From: Ideonella sp.
GTDB taxonomy: Bacteria; Pseudomonadota; Gammaproteobacteria; Burkholderiales; Burkholderiaceae_C
Direction: 5' to 3'
Assembly: GCA_015075165.1 (NCBI GenBank)
Contig: JABTUY010000013.1
Span: 1 to 43,616 of the forward strand
Length of the DNA: 43,616 nt
Shown: one piece after another, positions 27,251 through 34,255 of the stretch
Position numbering within the stretch: position 1 is the stretch's first letter
How the letters are laid out: each line of letters opens with the position of its first letter
The notes under the pieces: model-generated
Told to the model about the DNA's origin: nothing
What the model saw: only the letters and a program-made list of their open reading frames with translations
Database searches by the model: none
Made by a program: the position numbers and the translations under genes

Positions 27251-27558
27251 GCGGGCCTGAGTCGCCGCCGGTGTCGCCACACCTTGCACGCGGTGCCCAC
27301 AGCGAACATCAGCATCCCGATGTGCAGCACGATCATCGGCCAGCTCATCACCAGCTCGCCGCGCCACTGCCAGCGCTCGGCCAGCCAGGCCAGCCGCATG
27401 GTGTCGGCCAGCACGATGGTCCACAGGCCGAGGAACTGCAGCCAGTTGTCGTGGTAGTGCGAGCTGAACAAGCCGGCCACGCACAGCGTCAGCACACCCA
27501 CCAACGCGGCCAGGCCGAGCCACTCGAATGCATCTTTGACTACGTGCAAGCCGTCCAT
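27247..27558 (-). CDS. Small membrane protein with three helices, holin candidate
   Basis: The 103-residue product has three hydrophobic stretches: AALVGVLTLCVAGLF (about 17-32), FLGLWTIVLADTMRLAWL (about 43-60) and MIVLHIGMLMFAVGTACK (about 75-92). A basic C-terminus (VWRHRRRLRP) follows. Three-helix topology with a charged end is the class I holin plan. It lies 4 bases after another membrane gene and upstream of the endolysin. Which of the three membrane proteins here is the holin and which the antiholin cannot be decided from sequence. Confidence 0.65.
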   Translation of the reverse strand: MDGLHVVKDAFEWLGLAALVGVLTLCVAGLFSSHYHDNWLQFLGLWTIVLADTMRLAWLAERWQWRGELVMSWPMIVLHIGMLMFAVGTACKVWRHRRRLRPA

Positions 27559-27562
27559 AGGC

Positions 27563-27886
27563 TCACTCCTTCGGCGCTTTGGCGCCGAGCCAGCGTTCGA
27601 TGAATCCGTTGATCGGCCGCGCGATCTCGATCTGCTGCACGGTGTCGGCGATCTTGGAGAGCAGCGAGCAGGCGAGCGCGCCGATCAGGAAGCCGGCCAC
27701 ATCGGGCGGCCCGTCGAGCTTGCGCGCGACGTACTCGATCAGGCCGCGCGCGCTGATGACGGCCGCCGAGCCGGCCGCGCCGTACACCAGCATCACGCGC
27801 CAGCCGTCGCGGAACTTGAGCACCGCGGCCACCAGCACCCCGCCGAGGCTGGCGCCATGACGCCCGAGAAAGTCGACGTCGGACAT
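27563..27886 (-). CDS. Phage holin-like membrane protein
   Basis: This 107-residue protein contains hydrophobic segments around GVLVAAVLKF, VMLVYGAAGSAAVISARGLI and VAGFLIGALACSLLSKIADTV. The segment FLIGALACSLLSKIADTV resembles the last helix of small phage holins, where a GxxG-helix precedes a basic tail. It ends charged (ERWLGAKAPKE). Size and place before the endolysin fit a holin. I rate it the best holin candidate of the three adjacent membrane proteins. Confidence 0.65.
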   Translation of the reverse strand: MSDVDFLGRHGASLGGVLVAAVLKFRDGWRVMLVYGAAGSAAVISARGLIEYVARKLDGPPDVAGFLIGALACSLLSKIADTVQQIEIARPINGFIERWLGAKAPKE

Positions 27887-27896
27887 CGCATACCTC

Positions 27897-28259
27897 CTAG
27901 ATCATCGAGATCAACGCCAGCGCCACCAGCGGCAGCGCCACCGGTACGCAGCCCCAGGCGGTGGCCTGCCAGTCGGCCGTCTCCACGCCGTGCGGCGGGG
28001 GCTGGCCAGCGGCGAGGGCGATGGCGTTGGCCTCGGCGTCGAAGCGCTCCTTGATGCGCCCGGTGGCGTAGGCCATCACCGCAGCGCACACCGCGCCGGC
28101 GAGAGGCAGCCACGCCGGCGGCGGCAGGCGCAGCCAGAAGCGGTACACGGCAACCAGCAGCACCATCGAGGCCACTGCGGCCACCGCCGCGACGCCGGTG
28201 CCGTAGGCGTAGTGGTTGGCCTTGTCGATCGCTGGGAAGAGAAAGGTGGGGAGTTTCAT
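27897..28259 (-). CDS. Membrane protein with an N-terminal DKxxHYxYG motif (120 aa)
   Basis: The protein starts FLFPAIDKANHYAYGTG, the D-K-x-x-H-x-x-x-Y-G pattern of small phage and bacterial membrane proteins often annotated as putative holin-associated or VanZ-like. It has at least three hydrophobic helices (VAAVAAVASMVLLVAVYRFW, PLAGAVCAAVMAYATG and the last 18 residues VPVALPLVALALISMI). It is the first gene after the terminator at 28287-28320. A role in holin timing or in membrane lipid handling is possible. Confidence 0.6.
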   Translation of the reverse strand: MKLPTFLFPAIDKANHYAYGTGVAAVAAVASMVLLVAVYRFWLRLPPPAWLPLAGAVCAAVMAYATGRIKERFDAEANAIALAAGQPPPHGVETADWQATAWGCVPVALPLVALALISMI

Positions 28260-28286
28260 GGTGCGATGCTAGGAAGATGAGCGGTG

Positions 28287-28320
28287 GAAACGAAAGCGCC
28301 GCGCGGGCGAGGCGCGGCGC
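28287..28320 (-). terminator. Terminator-like hairpin between tail and lysis modules
   Basis: A perfect 9-bp stem (GCGCCGCGC at 28296-28304, GCGCGGCGC at 28312-28320, 7-base loop) is followed on the leftward strand by TTTCGTTT. It would stop or reduce transcription from the tail genes before the lysis cassette unless antitermination acts. The moron gene lies on its upstream side. Confidence 0.6.
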
Positions 28321-28376
28321 GGTCCACTGATGGAGGTGATTGACAGCGGCCATCACCTGCGCGATGGTCGCGGGCT

Positions 28377-28805
28377 ATGAGGGCACTGGCGCTACTTGTG
28401 CTGCTTGGGATGCTGGCCGCGTGTGGCGGTGGAAATGACGACAGCGCGTGTCGCAGCAACAACGCGGCCGGCCCCTACATCGGCGCAGATTTCATCGCGC
28501 CGGTACTGATCACCGGTGAGATCGCGGCCCCGTTCATCGTCACCATCACCGCACGCATCGAAGGCCTGAAAGACGGCGGCCAGCAACTGGTGAAGATTGG
28601 GTACGCCGGCGACGCCTACGAAATGGCCACCCGCAAGCTAGACGCCGGGGACGTTCTCAACATCACGCTGCGCCACACCTTCAGCGGCAGCGAGACCAGC
28701 TACACGCCAGCCTACGCCTACTTCGGGACGCTCGCCATCCTCGACCACGGCGCCCAGCGCACCAGGGTCACGGATGTGATCGTGACCGCCTGCACCGTGC
28801 GCTAA
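28377..28805 (+). CDS. Lipoprotein moron set against the late operon
   Basis: The gene is on the opposite strand to all neighbours for more than 10 kb. It encodes 142 residues with a lipoprotein signal (RALALLVLLGMLAAC, lipobox L-A-A-C, Cys16). A Gly/Asn/Asp-rich tether follows, then a beta-rich domain (FIAPVLITGEIAAPFIVTIT, VLNITLRHTFSGSETSY) ending with a Cys near the terminus. A TTGACA hexamer at 28340-28345 could be a -35, but no good -10 follows. The gene ends 4 bases into the end of a leftward gene. Orientation, isolation and export make it a lysogenic conversion (moron) candidate, perhaps surface exclusion. Confidence 0.78.
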   Translation: MRALALLVLLGMLAACGGGNDDSACRSNNAAGPYIGADFIAPVLITGEIAAPFIVTITARIEGLKDGGQQLVKIGYAGDAYEMATRKLDAGDVLNITLRHTFSGSETSYTPAYAYFGTLAILDHGAQRTRVTDVIVTACTVR

Positions 28806-29164
28806 TTGGCACGCAGGCCCAACGCGCCGATCTCAGTTTCTATGCTCCGCAGAATCGCGCGCGCCTGCTCGTCGTTTGGGTCCAACAGCAGCGACCGAAT
28901 GGCGCGCGTCTGACGCTGCTCCAGCATCGTTGCGCGCTGTTCGAGCCGCCGACGCGCCTCCGCGGCCTCGATGCGATCGAGTGATGGGTGCCTCCATGCG
29001 ACGACCTTCCCGGTCGCGTCGACCCGCTCACGAAGATGGTCGAATTGCCCATCGATCGCCACGTGATCGAGTGGGGTGTTCGCCGCGATCATCGCATCGT
29101 CGGCCGTGAGCTGCTGGGCCGTGAAGATTCCGGTGGCGCGATGGTAGAAGCTGACGGTCCTCAT
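28802..29164 (-). CDS. Tail-associated accessory protein after the tail tip gene (120 aa)
   Basis: ATG at 29164 overlaps the tail-tip stop as ATGA. The N-terminus is beta-prone (VSFYHRATGIFTAQQL). A helical, charged second half (DRIEAAEARRRLEQRATMLE, AIRSLLLDPNDEQARAILRS) follows. The start, SFYHRATGxFT then AIDGQFDHLRERVD, resembles small proteins encoded after phage tail fibre or tip genes. It could be a tip chaperone or small tail component. Function is not settled. Confidence 0.65.
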   Translation of the reverse strand: MRTVSFYHRATGIFTAQQLTADDAMIAANTPLDHVAIDGQFDHLRERVDATGKVVAWRHPSLDRIEAAEARRRLEQRATMLEQRQTRAIRSLLLDPNDEQARAILRSIETEIGALGLRAN

Positions 29165-32100
29165 GCCTTGATTGCCGCTCCACGCAGCGATGCGAAGCCA
29201 TTCATTCCGTACACCGCATGGGTCGCCGTGAGTGTCGAGTGAAACTGCACCTGCAAGGCGATCGTGCCGCCGACCGCAACGTCGAACTGAAGCGTCCGCG
29301 TGGTGCCTTGCCAGTTTGAGACGCTCGGCGGATCGGCGAGCAGATCTAGAAGCCTATAGGTTCCGTTGCCGGACACCGCGCCGCTGACTGCGAGGTTCAC
29401 GTCCGCGAGGGTGAAGTGACTCCCGATCGGCGTGCCGTACACGTACAACTCCTGGCAGCCGCCCTCCACTTGCACGGTGACGGGTCGATCCGTGTCGTTC
29501 ACGTAGTTGGTACTAAGAACCGTCGCGGTAGCGTCGGTGCTCGACGCGTGCAGCCCGGAGGTAGTTCCCGAGCCTGACGAGAAGAATGGCGTCGTCGCAG
29601 ATTCGGACGCCAAAATCGCTGTCGTCACCACCCCCGGCAGCAGCTCGTCGGCACGCGGCGCGTAGGCGGTGGGCACCGCGCCGATCTCGAACTGCACCGC
29701 ATCGACCCGCAGGCCAATTGCAGTGCCGGCCGCTGTGCCACGCGCCTGCTGCCAGATATAGACGCGCGCACTCGCGGTGCCGGCTGGAATGATGCCGGTC
29801 AGCACTCTGCGCTGCCACACTCCATCAGTCGGCCGCGATACCAGCAGATCCGCAGAACCTGTCACGCTGCCTGTGCCGCCCGCCGTGTCGCAGAAATCGA
29901 TGAAGAGCCGGATGTCGACGCTACCCGTGCCACCGCCAATGCCATATATGTTGGCGCTATACGCAAAGGCATTGCCGCTCAGGTTGGGCAGCTCGATGAT
30001 CGAATAGATACCCGCTTGGTCGGTGGCGGATGTGCCCAGGTTTGATGCGGTGAGCTGCTGGCGCCAATCACCGTGCACGCCGCCCGACACGCGCGCAGGG
30101 GTCAGCGAACCTGTTGTGCCATTGGCGTATGTGAGCCACCCATCCGCCAGCCCGTCGCTGTCGCTGTCCGCCTCGAAACTGCTGTTGGGCAGCAGGTTGC
30201 CGCCGCCGATGGTGCCATTGTTGGTAGTCGCCACCGTGTGGCTCGCAAAGCTCGACGGCCCAATGTCGCCCAGCGCATTGCGGGCGTACACCTCAACGAC
30301 GATGAAGTCCCCCTCGCGCACGCCTTCGAGCAGCGCGCTGGTCTCGCTGCTCAGCACCTCCTGCCGCTGCCAGACGGTGCCGTCGCGCGGCGTGCGCCAC
30401 AGCACCACGATGCGGCCAGCGCCGTCGGCCATGTAGGGGTCGGTGAGCGCGGTCCACGGCACCTTGACGCGCGGCACCCAGATGCCGCCGGCGTTGACGT
30501 AGCCGATGCCGTCGCCGCTGGTGATGGTGCCCAGCGTCACGCTCTGCACCACCCGCGGGCTGCCGAGCCCTGTGTTCGGCGTGGCGTCGCTGGTGGCCGC
30601 ATCGGCCAGGTCATAGGCGGCGCTGTCGTCCTCCTGCAGCGTGAGGATCACCGCCGTCGGCGCATCCTGCCAGTCGGTGACGCGGTAGGTCTTGAGGCTG
30701 AGGCCGTACTCGGTGCTGCTCACGCGCACGCGGTCGCCGCGCTGCAAGGGCCAGGCCTTGAGCTTGGCCGGGTAGCGGATGATCTGCCCGTTGCGCCCCG
30801 TCTCCACGCGGATGCGGCACAGGTTGCGCGCGCGGAAGCGCGTGTCGACGAAGGGGAGCGCGATGTCGTCCCAGTGCTCTTGCCCGTCGTCGCTGACGAA
30901 GGTGGCGTTGCTGTAGTTGTCGAACTCGACGGGCACGCTCTTGCCAGCGGGGATGAAGGTACCGCGCACACCGTTGCACAGCTGCTCGAGCGGCGTGTCG
31001 GCCTGCACGATCTCGATCTGGCCGGCGAGGTCATCGTCGCCGAGGTCCATCACGGTGGCAGTCCACGCGGCGGCCACGATCTCCCACTGGCCTCCCTCCC
31101 ACGCGTTGCCGCCCATGCTCTCGCACAAGTCGTCGAGCACCGCCTCGCGCTGGCCATCCTGCACGTTGAACGCGCCGTTGCACTTGTAGGTGGCGTAGTC
31201 GTAGAAGGTGCAGGTGTGCGTGCCGGTGCCGGCTGATGTGATGTCGAGCGTAGTGCCGGCGTAGGCGTTGGCCACGCTGGTGGCCAACCCGTAGTTGAGC
31301 AGGTCGCGCCCGCGCACCAGGTAGTACGTGGTGCCCGCGCTCAGGCCGCCCGGCAACGTGCCGGTGCTGGTGAAGCGCACCCCGTCGCCCACGGTGTAGG
31401 GCTGCTCGGCGGCGAAGATGATGGTGTCGGCGCTCGCGCTGGCGGTGACGGTGTCGGCCTTGCTCTGCGCGGCGGCGCTGCTGCGCGCGTCGCATGCGTT
31501 CGCCGCGGCGATGACGTAGGCCTCGTGCACGTCGGCCTGCGCTGCGGCCACGCCCCACTCGGCGGTGATGTAGTCGCGCACGGCCAGCGCTGGGTTGTCG
31601 CTCCACGCCCAGGTGTTGGCGTCGTTGTTGCGCTGGCTGCCGCTGCCGCCGGCAACCGTGCTGTCCTTGCGCGGGTCGTACACCTTGCGGCCGCTGATGT
31701 CGGCGGTGATGCCGGGCGGCGCGCCCTGGAAGCGCTGGTTCTCCAGGTCGAGCGTCAGCACGATGTAGGCTTTGCCCAGCAGGCGGTCGGTGCTGGTCCA
31801 CTTGCTTGGCAGGATGCCGTTGAGGTAACTGTCCACCGCCTGGCTGGCGGTGCCAAGGTGCTGCTGGATTCGCACGCTGCCCAGGTCGGCCTGCACCAGG
31901 TAGTTGACGATGGCGTTGGCCGGCCCGTTGATGACCGTGTTCCCGCTGGCGAGCGAGATGGAGCCCGACACGTCGGTCACGTCGTAGTACTCGCCGTAGC
32001 CCGTCTGCACGTAGGCGTTGAGCACGCTGACGACTGGCTGCGGCACCGTCACCGTGCCATCGCCTTCGAGGTAGGCGATGCGGCTGTCGGTGCGCGCGCT

Positions 32101-32610
32101 GTAGAACTCGCCACTAGTGCAGTAGCCGTTGCCGTCGAGCGGGCCCACGGCCACGCCGTCGAGGAAGAACTCGTGAAATGCCTCGATCTCGTGGTCGGCG
32201 AACACGATCACCAGGTGCTTGAGCGCATCGGGTCGCGTGTAGGTGGTGCCGTCCTCGCGGTAGCCCGTCTTGTCGGTCGTGAAGATGGCATGGATGTCGC
32301 CGCCGGTGATGCAGCGGCCAGGCACGATGCGCCAGGTTGGCAACGCCTGCAGCGCGGTGACGCTGCGGTCTTGCAGGCTGGCGTTGTACTCGGCGCGCGC
32401 CTTTGCCTGGGCCGCGCGGGCCTTGCGGCGCGCGCGCGCGGCGCCATAGACATACAACCCGACCAGCAGCGCCTGGCCGGCGTAGGTGACCACCGCGGCC
32501 GCCGCGGCGCCGCCGATGTAGGGCGCCAGCGCTGCGACGAGAGAGATCGGATCGGCCCATGCGGCGGCCGGGGCCAGCAGCAGGCCCAGCAGTGCGAGCG
32601 CGCGGCGCAT
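29161..32610 (-). CDS. Tail tip/central fibre protein (lambda J-like role)
   Basis: This 1149-residue protein is the largest in the tail module. The N-terminus carries a hydrophobic stretch (residues about 5-60, signal-like, with PYIGGAAAAAVVTYAG), seen in one branch of tail-tip proteins. A baseplate-hub part follows, with PTWRIVPGRCITGGDIH, then GTFIPAGKSVPVEFDNYSN and RVRVSSTEYGLSLKTYRVTD (about 480-620). A fibronectin-like region comes next (VLWRTPRDGTVWQRQEVL, FIVVEVYARNALGDIG), then a carbohydrate-binding-like jelly roll (LLPNSSFEADSDSDGLADGW) and a beta-rich end that probably binds the receptor. Order in the tail operon matches lambda J. Confidence 0.88.
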   Translation of the reverse strand: MRRALALLGLLLAPAAAWADPISLVAALAPYIGGAAAAAVVTYAGQALLVGLYVYGAARARRKARAAQAKARAEYNASLQDRSVTALQALPTWRIVPGRCITGGDIHAIFTTDKTGYREDGTTYTRPDALKHLVIVFADHEIEAFHEFFLDGVAVGPLDGNGYCTSGEFYSARTDSRIAYLEGDGTVTVPQPVVSVLNAYVQTGYGEYYDVTDVSGSISLASGNTVINGPANAIVNYLVQADLGSVRIQQHLGTASQAVDSYLNGILPSKWTSTDRLLGKAYIVLTLDLENQRFQGAPPGITADISGRKVYDPRKDSTVAGGSGSQRNNDANTWAWSDNPALAVRDYITAEWGVAAAQADVHEAYVIAAANACDARSSAAAQSKADTVTASASADTIIFAAEQPYTVGDGVRFTSTGTLPGGLSAGTTYYLVRGRDLLNYGLATSVANAYAGTTLDITSAGTGTHTCTFYDYATYKCNGAFNVQDGQREAVLDDLCESMGGNAWEGGQWEIVAAAWTATVMDLGDDDLAGQIEIVQADTPLEQLCNGVRGTFIPAGKSVPVEFDNYSNATFVSDDGQEHWDDIALPFVDTRFRARNLCRIRVETGRNGQIIRYPAKLKAWPLQRGDRVRVSSTEYGLSLKTYRVTDWQDAPTAVILTLQEDDSAAYDLADAATSDATPNTGLGSPRVVQSVTLGTITSGDGIGYVNAGGIWVPRVKVPWTALTDPYMADGAGRIVVLWRTPRDGTVWQRQEVLSSETSALLEGVREGDFIVVEVYARNALGDIGPSSFASHTVATTNNGTIGGGNLLPNSSFEADSDSDGLADGWLTYANGTTGSLTPARVSGGVHGDWRQQLTASNLGTSATDQAGIYSIIELPNLSGNAFAYSANIYGIGGGTGSVDIRLFIDFCDTAGGTGSVTGSADLLVSRPTDGVWQRRVLTGIIPAGTASARVYIWQQARGTAAGTAIGLRVDAVQFEIGAVPTAYAPRADELLPGVVTTAILASESATTPFFSSGSGTTSGLHASSTDATATVLSTNYVNDTDRPVTVQVEGGCQELYVYGTPIGSHFTLADVNLAVSGAVSGNGTYRLLDLLADPPSVSNWQGTTRTLQFDVAVGGTIALQVQFHSTLTATHAVYGMNGFASLRGAAIKA

Positions 32611-33009
32611 TCAGGCTGCGCCGATTCGCCAGGCGTGCACGGCCTGCAGCGTTGGCAGCGCCAGCACCGAGCCATCGTCGGCCAGGAACATCGAGACGCG
32701 GCCGTTGGAGATACCCACGCTCGCGCGGTCGCTCATCAGCGGCATCAACACCACGTCGCCCAACCGCGCCTCGGCCGGCGCAATGGGAGCACGGCCAAGC
32801 TCCTGCGTGATGGCGTCGGCCAATCCTCCATAGCTGGCGATGAGCCTCCACGCCTGCATGGCGTCTGGCGTGGGCACCAGTGGCATGGCATCGAGGCCCT
32901 CGATCAGGCGCACCCAGCCGGCAGCGAAGTGGCAGCAGTTGTGCGTAGCCCAGTCGAACGGCCGCGCGGCCTCGGCCAGGTACTCGGCGAGGCGCTGCGC
33001 GAGCTGCAT
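32611..33009 (-). CDS. DUF6950-type tail assembly protein (lambda K position)
   Basis: This 132-residue protein starts at ATG 33009. FDWATHNCCHFAAGWV with Cys25/Cys26 and EARLGDVVLMPL followed by SVGISNGRVSMFLADDG fit the DUF6950 layout, a compact NlpC/P60-like fold with a Cys near the N-terminus and a later strand pair. Small members of this group stand between the tail hub genes and the tip protein gene, where lambda has K. Cleavage of peptidoglycan or of a tail partner is possible. Catalytic His not assigned. Confidence 0.8.
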   Translation of the reverse strand: MQLAQRLAEYLAEAARPFDWATHNCCHFAAGWVRLIEGLDAMPLVPTPDAMQAWRLIASYGGLADAITQELGRAPIAPAEARLGDVVLMPLMSDRASVGISNGRVSMFLADDGSVLALPTLQAVHAWRIGAA

Positions 33010-33011
33010 GG

Positions 33012-33617
33012 TCAGATCTGCTGAAAACGCTTGCTCAGCCACTGCGATGGCACCTCGATGAGGCTCTGCGTGTAGCGCAGGCCGGTGTCGGCGTTGCTGG
33101 TGCGCTGCATCTGCTGCGCGTGGGTGCGGCGCAGGCCGCTGGCGGTGCGCAGGCGCGCCTGGCCCGCACGCCAGCATGGCAGCACGATCTTGCCGGTGGC
33201 GTTGCCGCCCTCGGGGCGCGCGGGCGTGCGCTCGACGCGCGGCACGTCCATGTAGCCCTGGAAGCGAAGCACCGCGGCGCCGGCCGGCTGGAACGCATCA
33301 TCGATGAGCTGGCACCAGATGCGCACCGGGCGGTTGCGGTACACCGTGGCCGGGCCGATCATGGCCGCCAGCATCGCGGTGTTGACGACGCTGAGCGACA
33401 GCTCGAGCTTGTCGCGCTGCTGGTCCTCGCTCTCGCTGAGCTGGCCTATCTCCACCAGATCGCCGAGCGCGGTGTAGGTGTTGCCGCCCGAGACGATGGG
33501 CAGCGCGTGCGTGGTGAGGTACACCATGCCGGTGCTGAAGTCGAGATCGACCAGATAGTGGCGCCCGGCAACCGGGGCCGCGGCACGAGCGGTGGCGGTG
33601 GCGTCGAGAGTGAGCAT
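33012..33617 (-). CDS. Tail hub protein (lambda L position, DUF2163-like)
   Basis: This 201-residue protein contains GRHYLVDLDFSTGMVYLTTHA, then QQRDKLELSLSVVNTAMLAAM and YRNRPVRIWCQLIDDAFQPA. This strand pattern of an N-terminal hub domain is typical of DUF2163/gpL-type tail proteins. A basic C-terminal part (ASGLRRTHAQQMQRTSNADT) contains no Cys pair for the iron-sulfur cluster of lambda L. Its place between the 34-kb tail gene and the DUF6950 gene fits the tail tip hub. Confidence 0.78.
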   Translation of the reverse strand: MLTLDATATARAAAPVAGRHYLVDLDFSTGMVYLTTHALPIVSGGNTYTALGDLVEIGQLSESEDQQRDKLELSLSVVNTAMLAAMIGPATVYRNRPVRIWCQLIDDAFQPAGAAVLRFQGYMDVPRVERTPARPEGGNATGKIVLPCWRAGQARLRTASGLRRTHAQQMQRTSNADTGLRYTQSLIEVPSQWLSKRFQQI

Positions 33618-33621
33618 GCGA

Positions 33622-34254
33622 TCAATTCCAGGTTTCGAGCAGGTCGAGCGCGAAATCCTGGTGCAACGCGCCGTCGTAGTGGTCCCATGCAGTCGCCTCG
33701 TTGACGGTCTTGAAGTAGGCCGACGCCTTGTCCCACGTCACGGCGGTGCTGGTGCTGAAGCCGGCGCGCAGCGGCGGCTCGAAGGTGACGGTGATGACGC
33801 CGCTGCCGTTGGCCGCGGCGTCGCTCACGGTGTGCACGAGTTGGCTCGTTCCGAGGCCAGAGCCGATGGTGAGCGGGCTGCCGCTGAGGATCGTCTTGCC
33901 CGCCTCGCCGGCGCCGGCGGTGATGACGACGCTGGTGGCGCCGGCCGACGCCGACGCGTTGAGCGTCATGGTACCGCGCATGGTGCCGCGCGGCGCCACC
34001 TGCGCCGGGTTCCATGCCAGCAGGTAGTTCACGCGGCCGCGCAGTTGCAGCAGCATGGCGCGCCAAACTTGCGCCTCGGCGGCCGTGATGGCATCTGGCG
34101 CGCGCAGGCTCAGGCTCCATCGCGGCGGTGCGCCGAGCCTGTCCTGAATGTTGCCGGTGGCGTCATTGCCGCCGATGACATCGAAGCGGCGCTGACCCCA
34201 GCGAACGCCGCGCTTGGCGATGGCCAGGCCGGTCGGCAACGTGATAACGGCCAC
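33622..34254 (-). CDS. Distal tail/minor tail protein (lambda M position)
   Basis: This 210-residue protein follows the tape measure gene. The N-terminus (TLPTGLAIAKRGVRWGQRRF) and RWSLSLRAPDAITAAEAQVW resemble the start of distal-tail proteins that make the ring at the tail end. Later there are beta repeats (VVITAGAGEAGKTI, GVITVTFEPPLRAGF). No other domain is seen. Order after tape measure suggests the distal tail/hub ring that caps the tube. Confidence 0.72.
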   Translation of the reverse strand: MAVITLPTGLAIAKRGVRWGQRRFDVIGGNDATGNIQDRLGAPPRWSLSLRAPDAITAAEAQVWRAMLLQLRGRVNYLLAWNPAQVAPRGTMRGTMTLNASASAGATSVVITAGAGEAGKTILSGSPLTIGSGLGTSQLVHTVSDAAANGSGVITVTFEPPLRAGFSTSTAVTWDKASAYFKTVNEATAWDHYDGALHQDFALDLLETWN

Positions 34255-34255
34255 G

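Noticed and set aside
28340-28376. Promoter for the lipoprotein gene from TTGACA at 28340
   Set aside because: The only -10 at correct spacing (GATGGT) is poor and would make a leaderless transcript, so the promoter is not listed as a feature.
30073-31236. Rightward open frame opposite the middle of the tail tip gene
   Set aside because: Shadow frame with typical antisense composition and no ribosome-binding site.
31525-33024. Long rightward open frame opposite the tail tip and DUF6950 genes
   Set aside because: Same cause. Composition is the Arg/Ala/Gly/Val bias of antisense frames, and the leftward proteins are recognised.
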